From Paenibacillus silvestris (GTDB lineage Bacteria > Bacillota > Bacilli > Paenibacillales > NBRC-103111): DNA of 64,000 bases. The notes beneath the pieces are model-generated. The model searched no databases. It was not told the origin of the DNA and saw nothing but the letters and a program-made list of their open reading frames with translations. The translations under genes were made by a program, and so were the position numbers. This document shows positions 1 through 9,331 of this stretch, piece by piece; position 1 is the first letter of the stretch, and the number at the start of each line of letters is the position of its first letter. Location: assembly GCF_009882985.1 (NCBI RefSeq), contig NZ_WTUZ01000002.1, positions 62,260 to 126,259 of the forward strand. Reading direction: 5' to 3'.

Positions 1-72
1 GGGCGTGTCGAATGTTACTCTGGAGCTTACTATAATAAGCTAACATGCTTTTCTACCAGGAGTTGATAACGT

Positions 73-363
73 ATGCAATTAAAAAAATTGAATGATAAAG
101 CAATAGACCAACTTTTTGAGGCCATACTGACCCTTAAGGATATAGAGGAGTGCTACGTCTTTTTTGATGACCTATGCACTGTGAACGAGATTCAATCGCT
201 TTCCCAGCGTCTAGAGGTTGCTCGTATGCTGCGCAAAGGGTGCACGTACAATCAGATCGAAGCGGAAACAGGTGCATCTACAGCTACGATTTCCAGAGTT
301 AAGCGCTGCTTGAACTACGGCAATGACGGCTATGTACTGACATTAGATCGTTTAGGACGTTAA
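73..363 (+). CDS. yerC: YerC/TrpR-like DNA-binding protein
   Basis: A 96-residue protein of the YerC/YecD family, a Firmicutes relative of the Trp repressor fold. Helices fill the whole length, and a helix-turn-helix is visible around residues 50-80 (GCTYNQIEAETGASTATISR), followed by a basic segment. In Bacillus the family is a small putative transcription regulator of uncertain target. A GGAG ribosome-binding site precedes the ATG, and a strong terminator follows, so it is the last gene of its unit. The length is normal for the family. The family call is firm; the regulated genes cannot be read from this sequence. Confidence 0.88.
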   Translation: MQLKKLNDKAIDQLFEAILTLKDIEECYVFFDDLCTVNEIQSLSQRLEVARMLRKGCTYNQIEAETGASTATISRVKRCLNYGNDGYVLTLDRLGR

Positions 364-389
364 TTATTCGTATTATAAAAGAATTCAAG

Positions 390-422
390 ATCCTGCATTA
401 CCAAGTGTAATGCGGGATTTTT
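390..422 (+). terminator. Intrinsic terminator after yerC
   Basis: A 12-bp stem (ATCCTGCATTAC with GTAATGCGGGAT, one wobble) and a 5-nt loop are followed directly by a short T run. Confidence 0.85.
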
Positions 423-510
423 GCTGTTTATTGAGGGCTCAATTGACATGTGGGAACACATTCGTTAGCATAGGATTGTAGCCATGGATAGAACGGGTGG
501 GGAGAACATA

Positions 511-1278
511 ATGAGTAAGGTTGGTGTCCTGGTTATAAGCCATGGATCAAGGGATAAAGGCTGGGTTGACCTCGTTGACGAAGCCGTAACTGCGGTTCAT
601 TTGCCGGCAGACGTTCCTATTTATGCCTCATATCTGGAGCTGGTGGAAGGTCGGTTGATTCAAGACGGTATTACTAGCTTAGAGGAGCAAGGTGTAACGG
701 ATATCATCGTCGTTCCGCTGTTCGTGTCCTCTGGAAGTACACATATTGATGAAATCAGCTACGCCTTAGGAGTCATCGAGCAGCCGCTGCTGGAGACTGA
801 CATGAAGCCTTTTGATATCAAAGCACGGATTCATTGTACATCGCCGATTGATGACGATCCTGTTATTGCTGAGATTATTTATGCCAAAATCAAGGAACTG
901 TCCGACTCGCCAACGCAGGAAATCCTTCTGCTGATTGGGCACGGAAGTCAAGAAGAGGGCTTTCATCAGAAGTGGCTTCAAGGCTTAGAGCAGTTAGCAG
1001 AGCGTTTGAAAGCTCTAGGCGGCTATGACGAGGCGGATGCTGCTATGCTGTTGCCGGATCAAGTGCATGCGAAAATGACAGAGTGGGCGGATAAGAAGCC
1101 TGGACATACTGTTATTGTGGCGCCGCTTTTTCTGAGTGAGGGCTATTTCACGAGTCAAGTAGTCCCTTCCCGTTTGAAGGGATTTGCATATAAATATAAT
1201 GGACGGGCGCTGTTGCCAAGTCCGCTAATTTCCAAGTGGATGGAGAAGCAGATTGCTTCCGCAAATTCGAGACGGTGA
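511..1278 (+). CDS. CbiX/SirB-type sirohydrochlorin chelatase-like protein
   Basis: A 255-residue protein with two chelatase-like halves. Each begins with the family signature: VLVISHGSRDKG near residue 5 and LLLIGHGSQEEG near residue 148. The histidine in each HGS motif is the likely metal ligand. CbiX/SirB enzymes insert Co or Fe into sirohydrochlorin for cobalamin or siroheme synthesis. Internal duplication and length fit the long (two-domain) bacterial type. A start at 484 is possible, but a GGTGGGGAG site lies just before the ATG at 511, which I prefer. No other tetrapyrrole gene is next to it, so the exact metal is open. Confidence 0.8.
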   Translation: MSKVGVLVISHGSRDKGWVDLVDEAVTAVHLPADVPIYASYLELVEGRLIQDGITSLEEQGVTDIIVVPLFVSSGSTHIDEISYALGVIEQPLLETDMKPFDIKARIHCTSPIDDDPVIAEIIYAKIKELSDSPTQEILLLIGHGSQEEGFHQKWLQGLEQLAERLKALGGYDEADAAMLLPDQVHAKMTEWADKKPGHTVIVAPLFLSEGYFTSQVVPSRLKGFAYKYNGRALLPSPLISKWMEKQIASANSRR

Positions 1279-1295
1279 ACAGGTGATGAGACACA

Positions 1296-2300
1296 ATGGT
1301 CAAAAGAGCAAGACTGATCTATAACCCGACTTCTGGACGGGAAGAAATGAAGAAACGCCTGCCAGAAATCCTTCAGCGCCTAGAGCGCGGCGGCTTCGAA
1401 ACATCCGCTCACGCGACGATCGGTGAAGGGGACGCCACACTTGCCGCGGCCGAGGCCGTGAATCGTGGCTTTGATCTCATTATCGCCGCAGGCGGAGACG
1501 GTACCTTGTGCGAAGTCGTGAACGGGATGGCCGAGAAAGAGGGGCGGCCGCCGCTGGGCATTTTGCCGCTGGGGACGACCAACGATTTTGCCCGCGCACT
1601 CGGCATTCCCAAGAATCTGGAGCAGGCATGCGACCTGATCATCCAGCAGTATACGACCGACATTGATGTAGGCAAAATCAACAACCGCTACTTCATTAAT
1701 ATCGCTGGCGGAGGCTCGATGACGGAGTTAACGTACGAAGTCCCGAGTAAACTCAAAACCATGATCGGTCAGTTGGCCTATTATATGAAGGGACTCGAAA
1801 AGCTGCCTAGGCTCAAGCCTATCGAGCTGTACGTCAAAGCTGGCGATCTCGAGTTTCACGATGAAGTCATGATGTTCCTTGTTGGCAACACGAACTCCGT
1901 CGGCGGCTTCGAGAAGCTCGTTCCGGAAGCCAGAATGAATGACGGGTTGTTTGACGTTTTGATACTGCGCAAGTGTAATCTTGCGGAGTTTATTAGAGTG
2001 GTCACACTCGCGCTGCGCGGGGAGCATTTAAGTGACCCGAATCTGATTTATTTTCAGACGAATCATATCGAAATTAATTCTCCGGACTACGTCCAGTTGA
2101 ACCTGGATGGCGAATTCGGCGGCACGCTGCCCTGCGTCATGACGAATCTGAAGAGTCACCTCCAGATCATCGTCGATGAGTCGGGTCAGTCCATTTATAA
2201 GAAGACGCTGATTGAGACGTTGACGACGCCGTTTCATTTGAAGGAACGGCAAAGTGATGAGGAGCAAGAGGGGAATCATCCGCATCAGCCTAGGGAGTAA
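1296..2300 (+). CDS. Diacylglycerol/lipid kinase (DagK/YegS family)
   Basis: A 334-residue cytoplasmic lipid kinase of the DAGK catalytic family (DgkB, YegS, BmrU). It shows the nucleotide-binding glycine motif AAGGDGTLCEVVNG near residues 65-78 and LPLGTTNDFARAL near residues 90-102. The C-terminal half has the beta-sandwich with the conserved FINIAGGG and NLDGE segments. The enzyme probably phosphorylates diacylglycerol to phosphatidate, recycling lipid headgroup debris. It starts 17 bases after the chelatase gene and ends just before rlmCD, so the three genes are probably cotranscribed. DgkB and YegS differ in lipid substrate; sequence alone does not decide. Confidence 0.88.
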   Translation: MVKRARLIYNPTSGREEMKKRLPEILQRLERGGFETSAHATIGEGDATLAAAEAVNRGFDLIIAAGGDGTLCEVVNGMAEKEGRPPLGILPLGTTNDFARALGIPKNLEQACDLIIQQYTTDIDVGKINNRYFINIAGGGSMTELTYEVPSKLKTMIGQLAYYMKGLEKLPRLKPIELYVKAGDLEFHDEVMMFLVGNTNSVGGFEKLVPEARMNDGLFDVLILRKCNLAEFIRVVTLALRGEHLSDPNLIYFQTNHIEINSPDYVQLNLDGEFGGTLPCVMTNLKSHLQIIVDESGQSIYKKTLIETLTTPFHLKERQSDEEQEGNHPHQPRE

Positions 2301-2373
2301 CGGCGCGGAATTTTGGAGATACAGGGAAAGAAGACTTGGCGATACAGGGATAGAAGAGATAAGTGAGGGTATT

Positions 2374-3957
2374 ATGAGCGTAAAAGATAAAAGGACTGCG
2401 AAGTCCAACCGTGTAGGAACTGCGGATAGAGGAGCGGGGAATTCTGCAGGGCAAAGAGCAGGTAAACCTACGGGACAAAGAGTAAGGAATACTGCGGAAC
2501 AAAGAGCAAGGAATTCTGCGCCTAAAGCGGCGCCGGCCTGGATGGCGGATCTGCCGGTGCAGATCGGGCAGCAATACGAGGCTGAGATCATTGGGATCAG
2601 CCATGATGGGGAAGGGGTGGGCCGTGTGAACGGCTTTACCCTTTTTGTCGCTGGTGCGCTGCCTGGTGAGCGTGCTCTGGTGCGGGTGGAGCATCTGAAG
2701 AAGCAATATGGGCATGCGCGGCTTGTTGAATTGATGGAAGAGAGTGCGGAACGTGTTATGCCGGTTTGCGGTATATATGAGGAGTGCGGCGGCTGTCAAC
2801 TGCAGCACCTCAGTTATGAGGCGCAGCTTCGTGTGAAGCGGCAGCAGGTGGTGGATAATTTGCAGCGGATTGGGAAGCTGGAAGTGCAATCAACTTCCTC
2901 CTCCTCCGAATCTTCATCGGATAAGGGGATAGAAGGGATAGTTGTCCATCCCACTCTTGGGATGTCCGATCCGTGGCGGTACCGGAACAAGGCGCAGGTT
3001 CCTTTTGGGGAAGAGCGCGGCGGCCTCATTGGTGGATTCTATGCGCAAGGAAGTCATCGCATCATTGATATGGAGGAGTGCCTGATCCAACACGAAGCGA
3101 ACGACGAGGTCGTTGCCCGAGTGAAGGAGATTGGTGCTCGGCTGGGCATTCGTGCTTATGATGAAGAGCGTAATGCCGGACTGCTGCGCCATGTCGTCGT
3201 CAAAGTCGGCTTCCGCACGGGCGAGATCATGGTGGTCTTGGTGACCAATGGCAGCACGATTCCGCGTGTGGACGAGTGGATTGATGGTATTAGGGCTGCG
3301 CTGCCTTCAGTGAAGAGCATTTGTCATAACATTAATGTGAAGCAGACGAATGTTATTTTTGGGGATGAGACTCGTGTCCTGTGGGGCAGCGAGGTCATCT
3401 ATGACTATATCGGCGATGTGAAATTTGCCATTTCCGCGCGATCCTTCTTTCAAGTGAACCCCGTCCAGACGGAAGTCTTGTACGGGAAGGCCTTGGAGTA
3501 CGCCGGGTTGACCGGCGATGAAGTGGTTGTCGATGCCTATTGCGGCATCGGGACGATCTCCCTGTTCCTGGCGCAGCGCGCGGGACAGGTCTATGGCGTT
3601 GAGATCGTCGAAGAGGCGATCGCGGATGCACGGAAGAATGCCGAGTTAAACGGCATGACGAACGTGCATTTCGAAGCGGGCCCAGCGGAAGTGGTCCTCC
3701 CCGAGTGGACACGTCAGGGCATTCGCCCGGACGTGATCGTGGTGGACCCGCCCCGCAAGGGCTGCGACGCCGCGCTGCTCGCGACGATCTTAGAGCTGCA
3801 GCCGCGCCGCGTCGTCTATGTGTCGTGCAGCGCATCGACACTGGCTCGCGACTTGCGCGTGCTGGTTGATGGGGGCTACGGCGTCGCGGAGGTGACGCCG
3901 GTGGATATGTTTCCGCATACGGTGCATGTGGAGTCGGTGGCTTTATTGAAAAAATAA
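2374..3957 (+). CDS. rlmCD: 23S rRNA (uracil-5-)-methyltransferase RlmCD/RumA-like
   Basis: An enzyme of about 527 residues that uses SAM to make 5-methyluridine in 23S rRNA. After a low-complexity Lys/Arg/Ala N-terminus come a TRAM domain (about residues 55-110), a Cys cluster for a 4Fe-4S centre (VCGIYEECGGCQLQH), and a Rossmann methyltransferase domain. The latter has VDAYCGIGTISLFLA, VVDPPRKGCD and VSCSASTLARDL, where the Cys of SCS is the catalytic nucleophile. Low-GC Gram-positives usually have one dual-specificity enzyme (RlmCD), hence the symbol. The reading frame opens at 2254 inside the kinase gene; GAGGG before the ATG at 2374 favours that start. It marks the left border of the accessory island. 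Confidence 0.88.
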   Translation: MSVKDKRTAKSNRVGTADRGAGNSAGQRAGKPTGQRVRNTAEQRARNSAPKAAPAWMADLPVQIGQQYEAEIIGISHDGEGVGRVNGFTLFVAGALPGERALVRVEHLKKQYGHARLVELMEESAERVMPVCGIYEECGGCQLQHLSYEAQLRVKRQQVVDNLQRIGKLEVQSTSSSSESSSDKGIEGIVVHPTLGMSDPWRYRNKAQVPFGEERGGLIGGFYAQGSHRIIDMEECLIQHEANDEVVARVKEIGARLGIRAYDEERNAGLLRHVVVKVGFRTGEIMVVLVTNGSTIPRVDEWIDGIRAALPSVKSICHNINVKQTNVIFGDETRVLWGSEVIYDYIGDVKFAISARSFFQVNPVQTEVLYGKALEYAGLTGDEVVVDAYCGIGTISLFLAQRAGQVYGVEIVEEAIADARKNAELNGMTNVHFEAGPAEVVLPEWTRQGIRPDVIVVDPPRKGCDAALLATILELQPRRVVYVSCSASTLARDLRVLVDGGYGVAEVTPVDMFPHTVHVESVALLKK

Positions 3958-4005
3958 CCACGTAATAATTCATCTTTAAGCAAGTAAAATATATTAGGAT
4001 TGATA

Positions 4006-5514
4006 ATGATGAAAAAACTTATAACTAAATTAAATGTTTCAAGAAAAATGGAGTCAATCAGAAATAAAGCAACTTGCGGACTGGATGAGAAAAATAAGAG
4101 CTTATATGAACAATATTTTACAAACTATAAGACTGCGCGTCTTATGTCTAGCATGATGAGAAGTGTGAATTTAGATGAGATAAGAATCTTAGATCCAGGA
4201 GCGGGTATAGGAATATTAACTACAGCTTTAATTGCTAAAATTTGTTCAAAAAAAGTCTTGCCAAAAAAAATAACAGTTTTTTTATATGAAATAGATAACA
4301 CATTGGAACAATTTTTATATGAGTCTATGGAAATTTGTACCTCAATATGTAATGAAGTAAATGTTGGATTCGAATTTAATATAATATTAGAAGATTTCAT
4401 AAGTGTTCTTGATAATGAACAAAATAAATTTAATATAATTATAATGAATCCACCTTATAAAAAAATTTCAAGGAATTCAGAAATAAATAAAAGGTTATCT
4501 AAGAATGGAATTAATGTAACGAATTATTATGCTGCTTTCATGGCAATTGCTAAAGGAATGTTACAACCGAAGGGCCAATTAATCGGGATTACACCTCGTA
4601 GTTTTTGTAATGGGAGATATTACACTGAGTTTAGATTAGATTTCTTATCTGAAATGAGATTTACATGGATTCACTTATATAATTCAAGAAATTCAGTTTT
4701 CTCTGAAGATGGTGTATTACAAGAAACGATAGTTTTTCATTGTTATAAAGATGATAGTAAAACTCGCTACATTAGAATAACCTCCAGTGAGAGCGAAAAC
4801 TTAAGTAAAATAAGGTCGGCAAAAATTCCATATTTTAAAGTTATCTCTCCGGAAGACCCACAAAAGAATATATATATTACAAGGAATGATTTAGAGCAAA
4901 AAAATAGAGAGAAAATCGAATATTTGTCTAATACTCTTGAGGATATAGGTATCAGCGTTTCTACTGGAAAAGTTGTTGATTTTAGAGAGCCGCCCGATTG
5001 TTTGTCCAAGAAGAACCATTTTAATGGGATTCCCATAATATATCCAGATCATTTCACTAATATGTCGATAGTTTGGCCGCGTCTTAATATTAAAAAGTAT
5101 AATTATATTAAAATTAATGATAAAAATATTAATCGTATATTACCTTCAGGTAACTATGTCCTGATCAAGAGATTAACATCAAAAGAAGAAAAAAGACGGT
5201 TGGTTTCCGCGGTCTATGAAGGTCAGAAATTCAGTGAAGAGGGAGTTGCTTTTGAGAATAAATTAAATTATTTTCATGTAAATAAGAAAGGATTACAGAT
5301 CACTTTAGCTAGAGGGTTAAGCTTATATTTAAATAGTTCATATGCGGACAACTATTTCCGTTTATTTAGTGGAACAACTCAAGTAAATGTTAATGATTTA
5401 AAAAATTTTAAATATCCAAGTTTAGAGCAACTGCTAAATATCGGATCGGAATATAGCGGTGAAATAGATCAAAGTGAAATAGATATGATTATAAAAAAAT
5501 ATTGTTTTTTTTAA
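4006..5514 (+). CDS. N6-adenine DNA methyltransferase, type II-like
   Basis: A protein of about 502 residues with SAM-binding motif I (ILDPGAGIGILTTALI, near residue 62) and catalytic motif IV (IIMNPPYKKIS, near residue 147), the NPPY signature of amino-methyltransferases on adenine. The C-terminal half, with ITPRSFCNGRYYTEFR and a long variable region, resembles Eco57I/XamI-like M subunits that carry target recognition. No restriction gene is fused or directly adjacent; a terminator separates it from the kinase cassette. Base composition is markedly AT-rich compared with rlmCD, a sign of transfer. TTG 4000 and ATG 4009 are alternative starts. It may be solitary or may protect the host from the HNH nuclease downstream. 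Confidence 0.82.
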   Translation: MMKKLITKLNVSRKMESIRNKATCGLDEKNKSLYEQYFTNYKTARLMSSMMRSVNLDEIRILDPGAGIGILTTALIAKICSKKVLPKKITVFLYEIDNTLEQFLYESMEICTSICNEVNVGFEFNIILEDFISVLDNEQNKFNIIIMNPPYKKISRNSEINKRLSKNGINVTNYYAAFMAIAKGMLQPKGQLIGITPRSFCNGRYYTEFRLDFLSEMRFTWIHLYNSRNSVFSEDGVLQETIVFHCYKDDSKTRYIRITSSESENLSKIRSAKIPYFKVISPEDPQKNIYITRNDLEQKNREKIEYLSNTLEDIGISVSTGKVVDFREPPDCLSKKNHFNGIPIIYPDHFTNMSIVWPRLNIKKYNYIKINDKNINRILPSGNYVLIKRLTSKEEKRRLVSAVYEGQKFSEEGVAFENKLNYFHVNKKGLQITLARGLSLYLNSSYADNYFRLFSGTTQVNVNDLKNFKYPSLEQLLNIGSEYSGEIDQSEIDMIIKKYCFF

Positions 5515-5520
5515 AAACAT

Positions 5521-5547
5521 AGATTCTACTAGAATCTTGTTTTTTTT
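5521..5547 (+). terminator. Intrinsic terminator after the methyltransferase
   Basis: The stem AGATTCT/AGAATCT with a 3-nt loop is followed by a long T run. Confidence 0.85.
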
Positions 5548-5598
5548 ATTGTTATATAATATATAATTGAGAGAAATATCCAATATCGAGGTGAGTAA

Positions 5599-8073
5599 AT
5601 GGGGAAAATACCTTTTTTTGTATCTGCAAGAGCTGCTAGATTAATAGGTAGAGAGAATGTTAGTAATGCAGAAGGAGCAATTATTGAATTAGTGAAAAAT
5701 TGCTATGATGCAGATGCTAATAATGCAATTATTTTTATTGAAAATACGTATACTCATACTCCCGAAGAATTAAATATAACCGAATATAATAATTTGTATA
5801 AAGGATTTAAGAGTCTGTCAAATTATTACATAAAATCGGATGATGAAACATTCATTTTGAGTGAAAAGTCTCAGAAAAATACTGACCTTCAAAAATACTT
5901 ATTTAGTTTGAATAATGTGTATATTCTTGATGATGGTAGCGGAATGAGTGATGAAACAATAAGGTCAGCTTGGATGACTATTGGCACAGATAACAAATCA
6001 ATAAATTATCAAAGTGAGATGGGTAGAGTTAGAACAGGAGCTAAGGGGATAGGAAGATTCGCATTAGATAGACTAGGTCAATCCGCTGTAATGTGGACAA
6101 TGGAGAAAAAGTCGAATGATGGTTTTAAATGGTTAGTAAACTGGGGAGATTTTGAAAAGCAAGACACAGTTATAGGAGATGTATACGCTGATATAGATAT
6201 CTTCAAAAAAGAAGAGTTTAAAAATATCGTAGATGAAGAGCTATTTAGCAAAATAGATTTTTCTAAAGTCGATCCAACTGTGAAAAAGAATTTGTTAGAT
6301 AGTAAATTCAATAAAGGAACTTTACTTAAGATTTCAGGGTTAAGAGATTCATGGAACGATAGGAATATAAATAAAGTTTATTCTAGCTTGGATTCACTTA
6401 TTCCGCCTAAAGAAGAGAAGATATATGACATATACTTATTCGCCAAAAATTCTAAAGAAAAGTATGGTGCAGTGAGTTCGTCTGTATGTGATGACTTTGA
6501 CTATAAAGTCGAAGCAAGCATTGATGAAAAAGAAATTGTTAAAATAAGAGTTACGCGTGATGAGCTAGATCTTAGCAAACTTGATTTTGATTTATTTAAT
6601 GATGAGGAATTTAAAGCTTTTCCGTTTGATAAAGAAACTTTTCTTAAAAAAACTTTCGAACAACACTTCTCTATAAAAGAGCTTATTCCTAAATATGAGA
6701 AAGAAGATCTAATTGATTTAACTAAATTTTCATTCTCCTTTTACTTTATGAAGAGAGATTATGAGGAAGAAAGTAAATTCGGATACAAAACATTTAATGT
6801 TTCAAAAAGGAAAAGTTGGCTAGATAGGTATGGTGGTATAAAAATCTTTAGAGATTATTTTCGAGTTAGACCATACGGAGAGAATAACTCTATTTCCTAT
6901 GATTGGTTAAAGTTAGGGGAGAGATTTAGGCGTAATCCTGCAGGTATTGGTAATGAGAAAAGTCCATGGCATGTTGGTCCCAATCAAATCTCAGGTAATA
7001 TTTCAATATCGAGGCTTCATAATGTATTCGAAGATAAATCGAATCGTGAAGGATTACAAGAAACAGAGAGTTTTGAATTATTACAAGAGTTAATAAGAAG
7101 TATAATTAACTATTTTGAAAGAGATAGACAGAAGACTATGAGAGCTATAAAAAAACTCATGGATGCAAAAGATGAGAAAGAAATTGTACGCCAAGAGGGT
7201 AAAAAAATAGCGCAAAAAAATTTGTCGGATGAGAGTAATAAAGATACACAAATAGATATTGAGGATTACAATATTGAAGAAAAATTACAAAAGCTTACAA
7301 ATGATAATTTAATTCTATCTAAATCATTGCTCACTTATGATGAAGTAATAGAGGAAAAGGAAAATGAGCTGAAATTAATCAGAGCTCTAGCTGGAACGGG
7401 GATAGCATTAACTTCATTAGCTCATGAAATAAAGCATCTTAGTGCGCCACTTGTGACTAGGAATACATACCTAAAGAAACTGATATCTAAAGGAAATGTT
7501 AATGAAACTCTTAACTTTGTAGAAATGATGATAGAAAAAGATAAAGCACTGAAGGGTTGGCTTGATATATCATTAAACATTGTGTCAAAGGATAAAAGAA
7601 AGAGAAAGAACATCAATTTTGTAGAAACCCTTAATAGAATACTTGAAGGTTGGAGTCCATTATTAGCAGAGAAACAGATAGTAGTAAATCTAATTAATAA
7701 TGTTGACGATGAAGCAATAATGCGTGCTTTTGTAATAGATTTAGAAAGTATTTTTAATAATCTTATTATAAACTCTATATTTGCGCTATTAAGTAAAGAG
7801 CAACAGGGGGATAGAAAAATAGATATTGCTGTGACACAACTCGAAAGTGAAGGTATGCTTGAAGTCATATATACCGATTCAGGACCTGGACTTTCAAAAA
7901 GTATATCTAATAAAGACATTATTTTCGAACCCTTTTTTACTACACGTGAAGATGGTACTGGTCTAGGTATGTGGATACTAAAGTCTACAATTCAAGAGTA
8001 TGAAGGTTCTGTTAAAGTTTTGGACTCTAATTTAGGATTTAAAATAAGACTATTGCTACCAATTAACATGTAG
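5599..8073 (+). CDS. Double-GHKL ATPase/histidine kinase
   Basis: An 824-residue protein with two GHKL-fold ATPase modules. The N-terminal one resembles Hsp90/MORC ATPases: ELVKNCYDADANN (N box, about residue 30), DDGSGMS (about 111) and GAKGIGRFALDRLG (about 148). The C-terminal one is a histidine-kinase core: SLAHEIKHL with candidate phospho-His609, NNLIINSIFAL (about 719), DSGPGLS (about 759), then FEPFF and GTGLGMWILK (about 785). A charged, probably coiled region (about 510-590) links them. No membrane segment is seen, so it is cytosolic. It is 11 bases from a receiver gene that in turn abuts an HNH nuclease gene, suggesting a phosphorelay controlling the nuclease. The target signal is unknown. 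Very AT-rich. Confidence 0.82.
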   Translation: MGKIPFFVSARAARLIGRENVSNAEGAIIELVKNCYDADANNAIIFIENTYTHTPEELNITEYNNLYKGFKSLSNYYIKSDDETFILSEKSQKNTDLQKYLFSLNNVYILDDGSGMSDETIRSAWMTIGTDNKSINYQSEMGRVRTGAKGIGRFALDRLGQSAVMWTMEKKSNDGFKWLVNWGDFEKQDTVIGDVYADIDIFKKEEFKNIVDEELFSKIDFSKVDPTVKKNLLDSKFNKGTLLKISGLRDSWNDRNINKVYSSLDSLIPPKEEKIYDIYLFAKNSKEKYGAVSSSVCDDFDYKVEASIDEKEIVKIRVTRDELDLSKLDFDLFNDEEFKAFPFDKETFLKKTFEQHFSIKELIPKYEKEDLIDLTKFSFSFYFMKRDYEEESKFGYKTFNVSKRKSWLDRYGGIKIFRDYFRVRPYGENNSISYDWLKLGERFRRNPAGIGNEKSPWHVGPNQISGNISISRLHNVFEDKSNREGLQETESFELLQELIRSIINYFERDRQKTMRAIKKLMDAKDEKEIVRQEGKKIAQKNLSDESNKDTQIDIEDYNIEEKLQKLTNDNLILSKSLLTYDEVIEEKENELKLIRALAGTGIALTSLAHEIKHLSAPLVTRNTYLKKLISKGNVNETLNFVEMMIEKDKALKGWLDISLNIVSKDKRKRKNINFVETLNRILEGWSPLLAEKQIVVNLINNVDDEAIMRAFVIDLESIFNNLIINSIFALLSKEQQGDRKIDIAVTQLESEGMLEVIYTDSGPGLSKSISNKDIIFEPFFTTREDGTGLGMWILKSTIQEYEGSVKVLDSNLGFKIRLLLPINM

Positions 8074-8084
8074 GAGAGTTTATT

Positions 8085-8738
8085 ATGTTTAAAGTTGGAT
8101 TAATTGAGGACGATTTAATGATCCGTGAATTAATAATTGATAAAATGAGTCGTAAATATGAAGAAGATTCTCTTGAAATAAAGGTAATTGAATTTTCTGG
8201 TATAACAATAAACCAGATTATTGACTATATTTTTGAAGAAAAGCTTGATGCTGTAGTTGTTGACCATAATTTGAATGGGAGCATTGCAAGAGTAGATTAC
8301 GACGGTACAGATATTGCATTAGCTCTAGAACAGATGCTTTATTTTTATCCGATATTTATTTTAACCTCATATGATGTAGATGCTGAAAAAAGTGATTATT
8401 CAGATGTAAATAAAATTTACAAAAAAGACAAATATATAGAAGATGAAACAGGCGAATTCGTCGACAATATTAATACGAAAATAATTAATCAGATTAAACA
8501 TTATAAAAACAGATTAAACTTATATGAAGTAGAATTACTTGAACTCTCGAGGGTTGAACAAGCACGAAAACTAAGTAATGCAGAAAAGGATCAGCTTCTA
8601 TTGATTGATCACCTGTTAGAGACTAGTGTTTGTGGAAGACATGTTACTCCGCTAAACTTAAAGAGAAAAGATCAGGAGTTAGAATTAATAATGAAATTAG
8701 CAAAATCATTTATGCAAAATACAGAGAGTGATTCATAG
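8085..8738 (+). CDS. Stand-alone receiver (response regulator-like) protein
   Basis: A 217-residue protein whose N-terminal 120 residues look like a CheY receiver: acidic pair D9-D10, likely phospho-acceptor D60 in AVVVDHNLNG, T94/S95 in FILTSY, and a lysine at 113 or 114. The remaining 95 residues are helical, with no recognisable DNA-binding domain. It is sandwiched between the histidine kinase and the HNH gene, and its stop codon overlaps the nuclease start region. The simplest reading is that the kinase phosphorylates it and it then acts on a partner protein, presumably the nuclease. That last step is inference. Confidence 0.75.
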   Translation: MFKVGLIEDDLMIRELIIDKMSRKYEEDSLEIKVIEFSGITINQIIDYIFEEKLDAVVVDHNLNGSIARVDYDGTDIALALEQMLYFYPIFILTSYDVDAEKSDYSDVNKIYKKDKYIEDETGEFVDNINTKIINQIKHYKNRLNLYEVELLELSRVEQARKLSNAEKDQLLLIDHLLETSVCGRHVTPLNLKRKDQELELIMKLAKSFMQNTESDS

Positions 8739-8740
8739 TG

Positions 8741-9331
8741 ATGACAATGAGTAAAATCAAATTTAGAGTTAATGATCCAAAAAAAAGAGAACTTCCATAT
8801 GCCCCAGAAAGGTCGTATAAATCCTACAGGTCTGAGTTGATGGAAGATTTTCAAGGTAGATGTGGTTATTGCAATTCATATTTTGGAATAATAAAAAAAG
8901 ATTATCATATTGATCATTTTGTACCTCAGAGGATTATTTTAAAATCCCGAACTCATAATCATCTTTTAAATGACTACAAGAACCTTGTGCTGTCTTGCCC
9001 AACATGTAATGGAAGTAAGTCAGGGAAATGGCCTTCAGAAGATCCAGATAAATCTATTGTTTCTGAACAAGGTTTTGTTGATCCATCAGATCAGAGCTAT
9101 AGCGATATGTTCTTTCGTGATAATAATGGAAGAATCCATCCTAATGAGTCTAATTTAGCAAATTATATACATAAAGAACTAAAGTTGTATCTTAGAAAAC
9201 ATCAAATTGTCTGGTCTATAGAAAATGTGATTTCTATTCTTAAATCAAAAGAATTAAATGATGAAAATGAAATGTTAACTTTGTTATTGTCATTGCTTAC
9301 GGAACATTTTGAAATAGACAAATTCAATTAA
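8741..9331 (+). CDS. HNH endonuclease
   Basis: A protein of about 196 residues with a complete zinc-bound HNH motif: C41-x2-C44, then HIDHF (H56, D58, H59), N81, and C86-x2-C89-N90 in NLVLSCPTCNGSKSG. The arrangement resembles the HNH nucleases of PtuB type found in Septu and in some retrons, rather than phage terminase HNH proteins. GTG 8738, ATG 8741 and ATG 8747 are all possible starts; the overlap with the receiver gene suggests translational coupling. The C-terminal third is helical and unassigned. It is the probable effector of the kinase-receiver-nuclease cassette. Nuclease activity is well supported by motif; target and regulation are not. Confidence 0.85.
   Translation: MTMSKIKFRVNDPKKRELPYAPERSYKSYRSELMEDFQGRCGYCNSYFGIIKKDYHIDHFVPQRIILKSRTHNHLLNDYKNLVLSCPTCNGSKSGKWPSEDPDKSIVSEQGFVDPSDQSYSDMFFRDNNGRIHPNESNLANYIHKELKLYLRKHQIVWSIENVISILKSKELNDENEMLTLLLSLLTEHFEIDKFN

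Noticed and set aside
2028..2889. Long reverse frames opposite the lipid kinase and rlmCD
   Set aside because: They are antisense to two genes with intact motifs and lack ribosome-binding sites.
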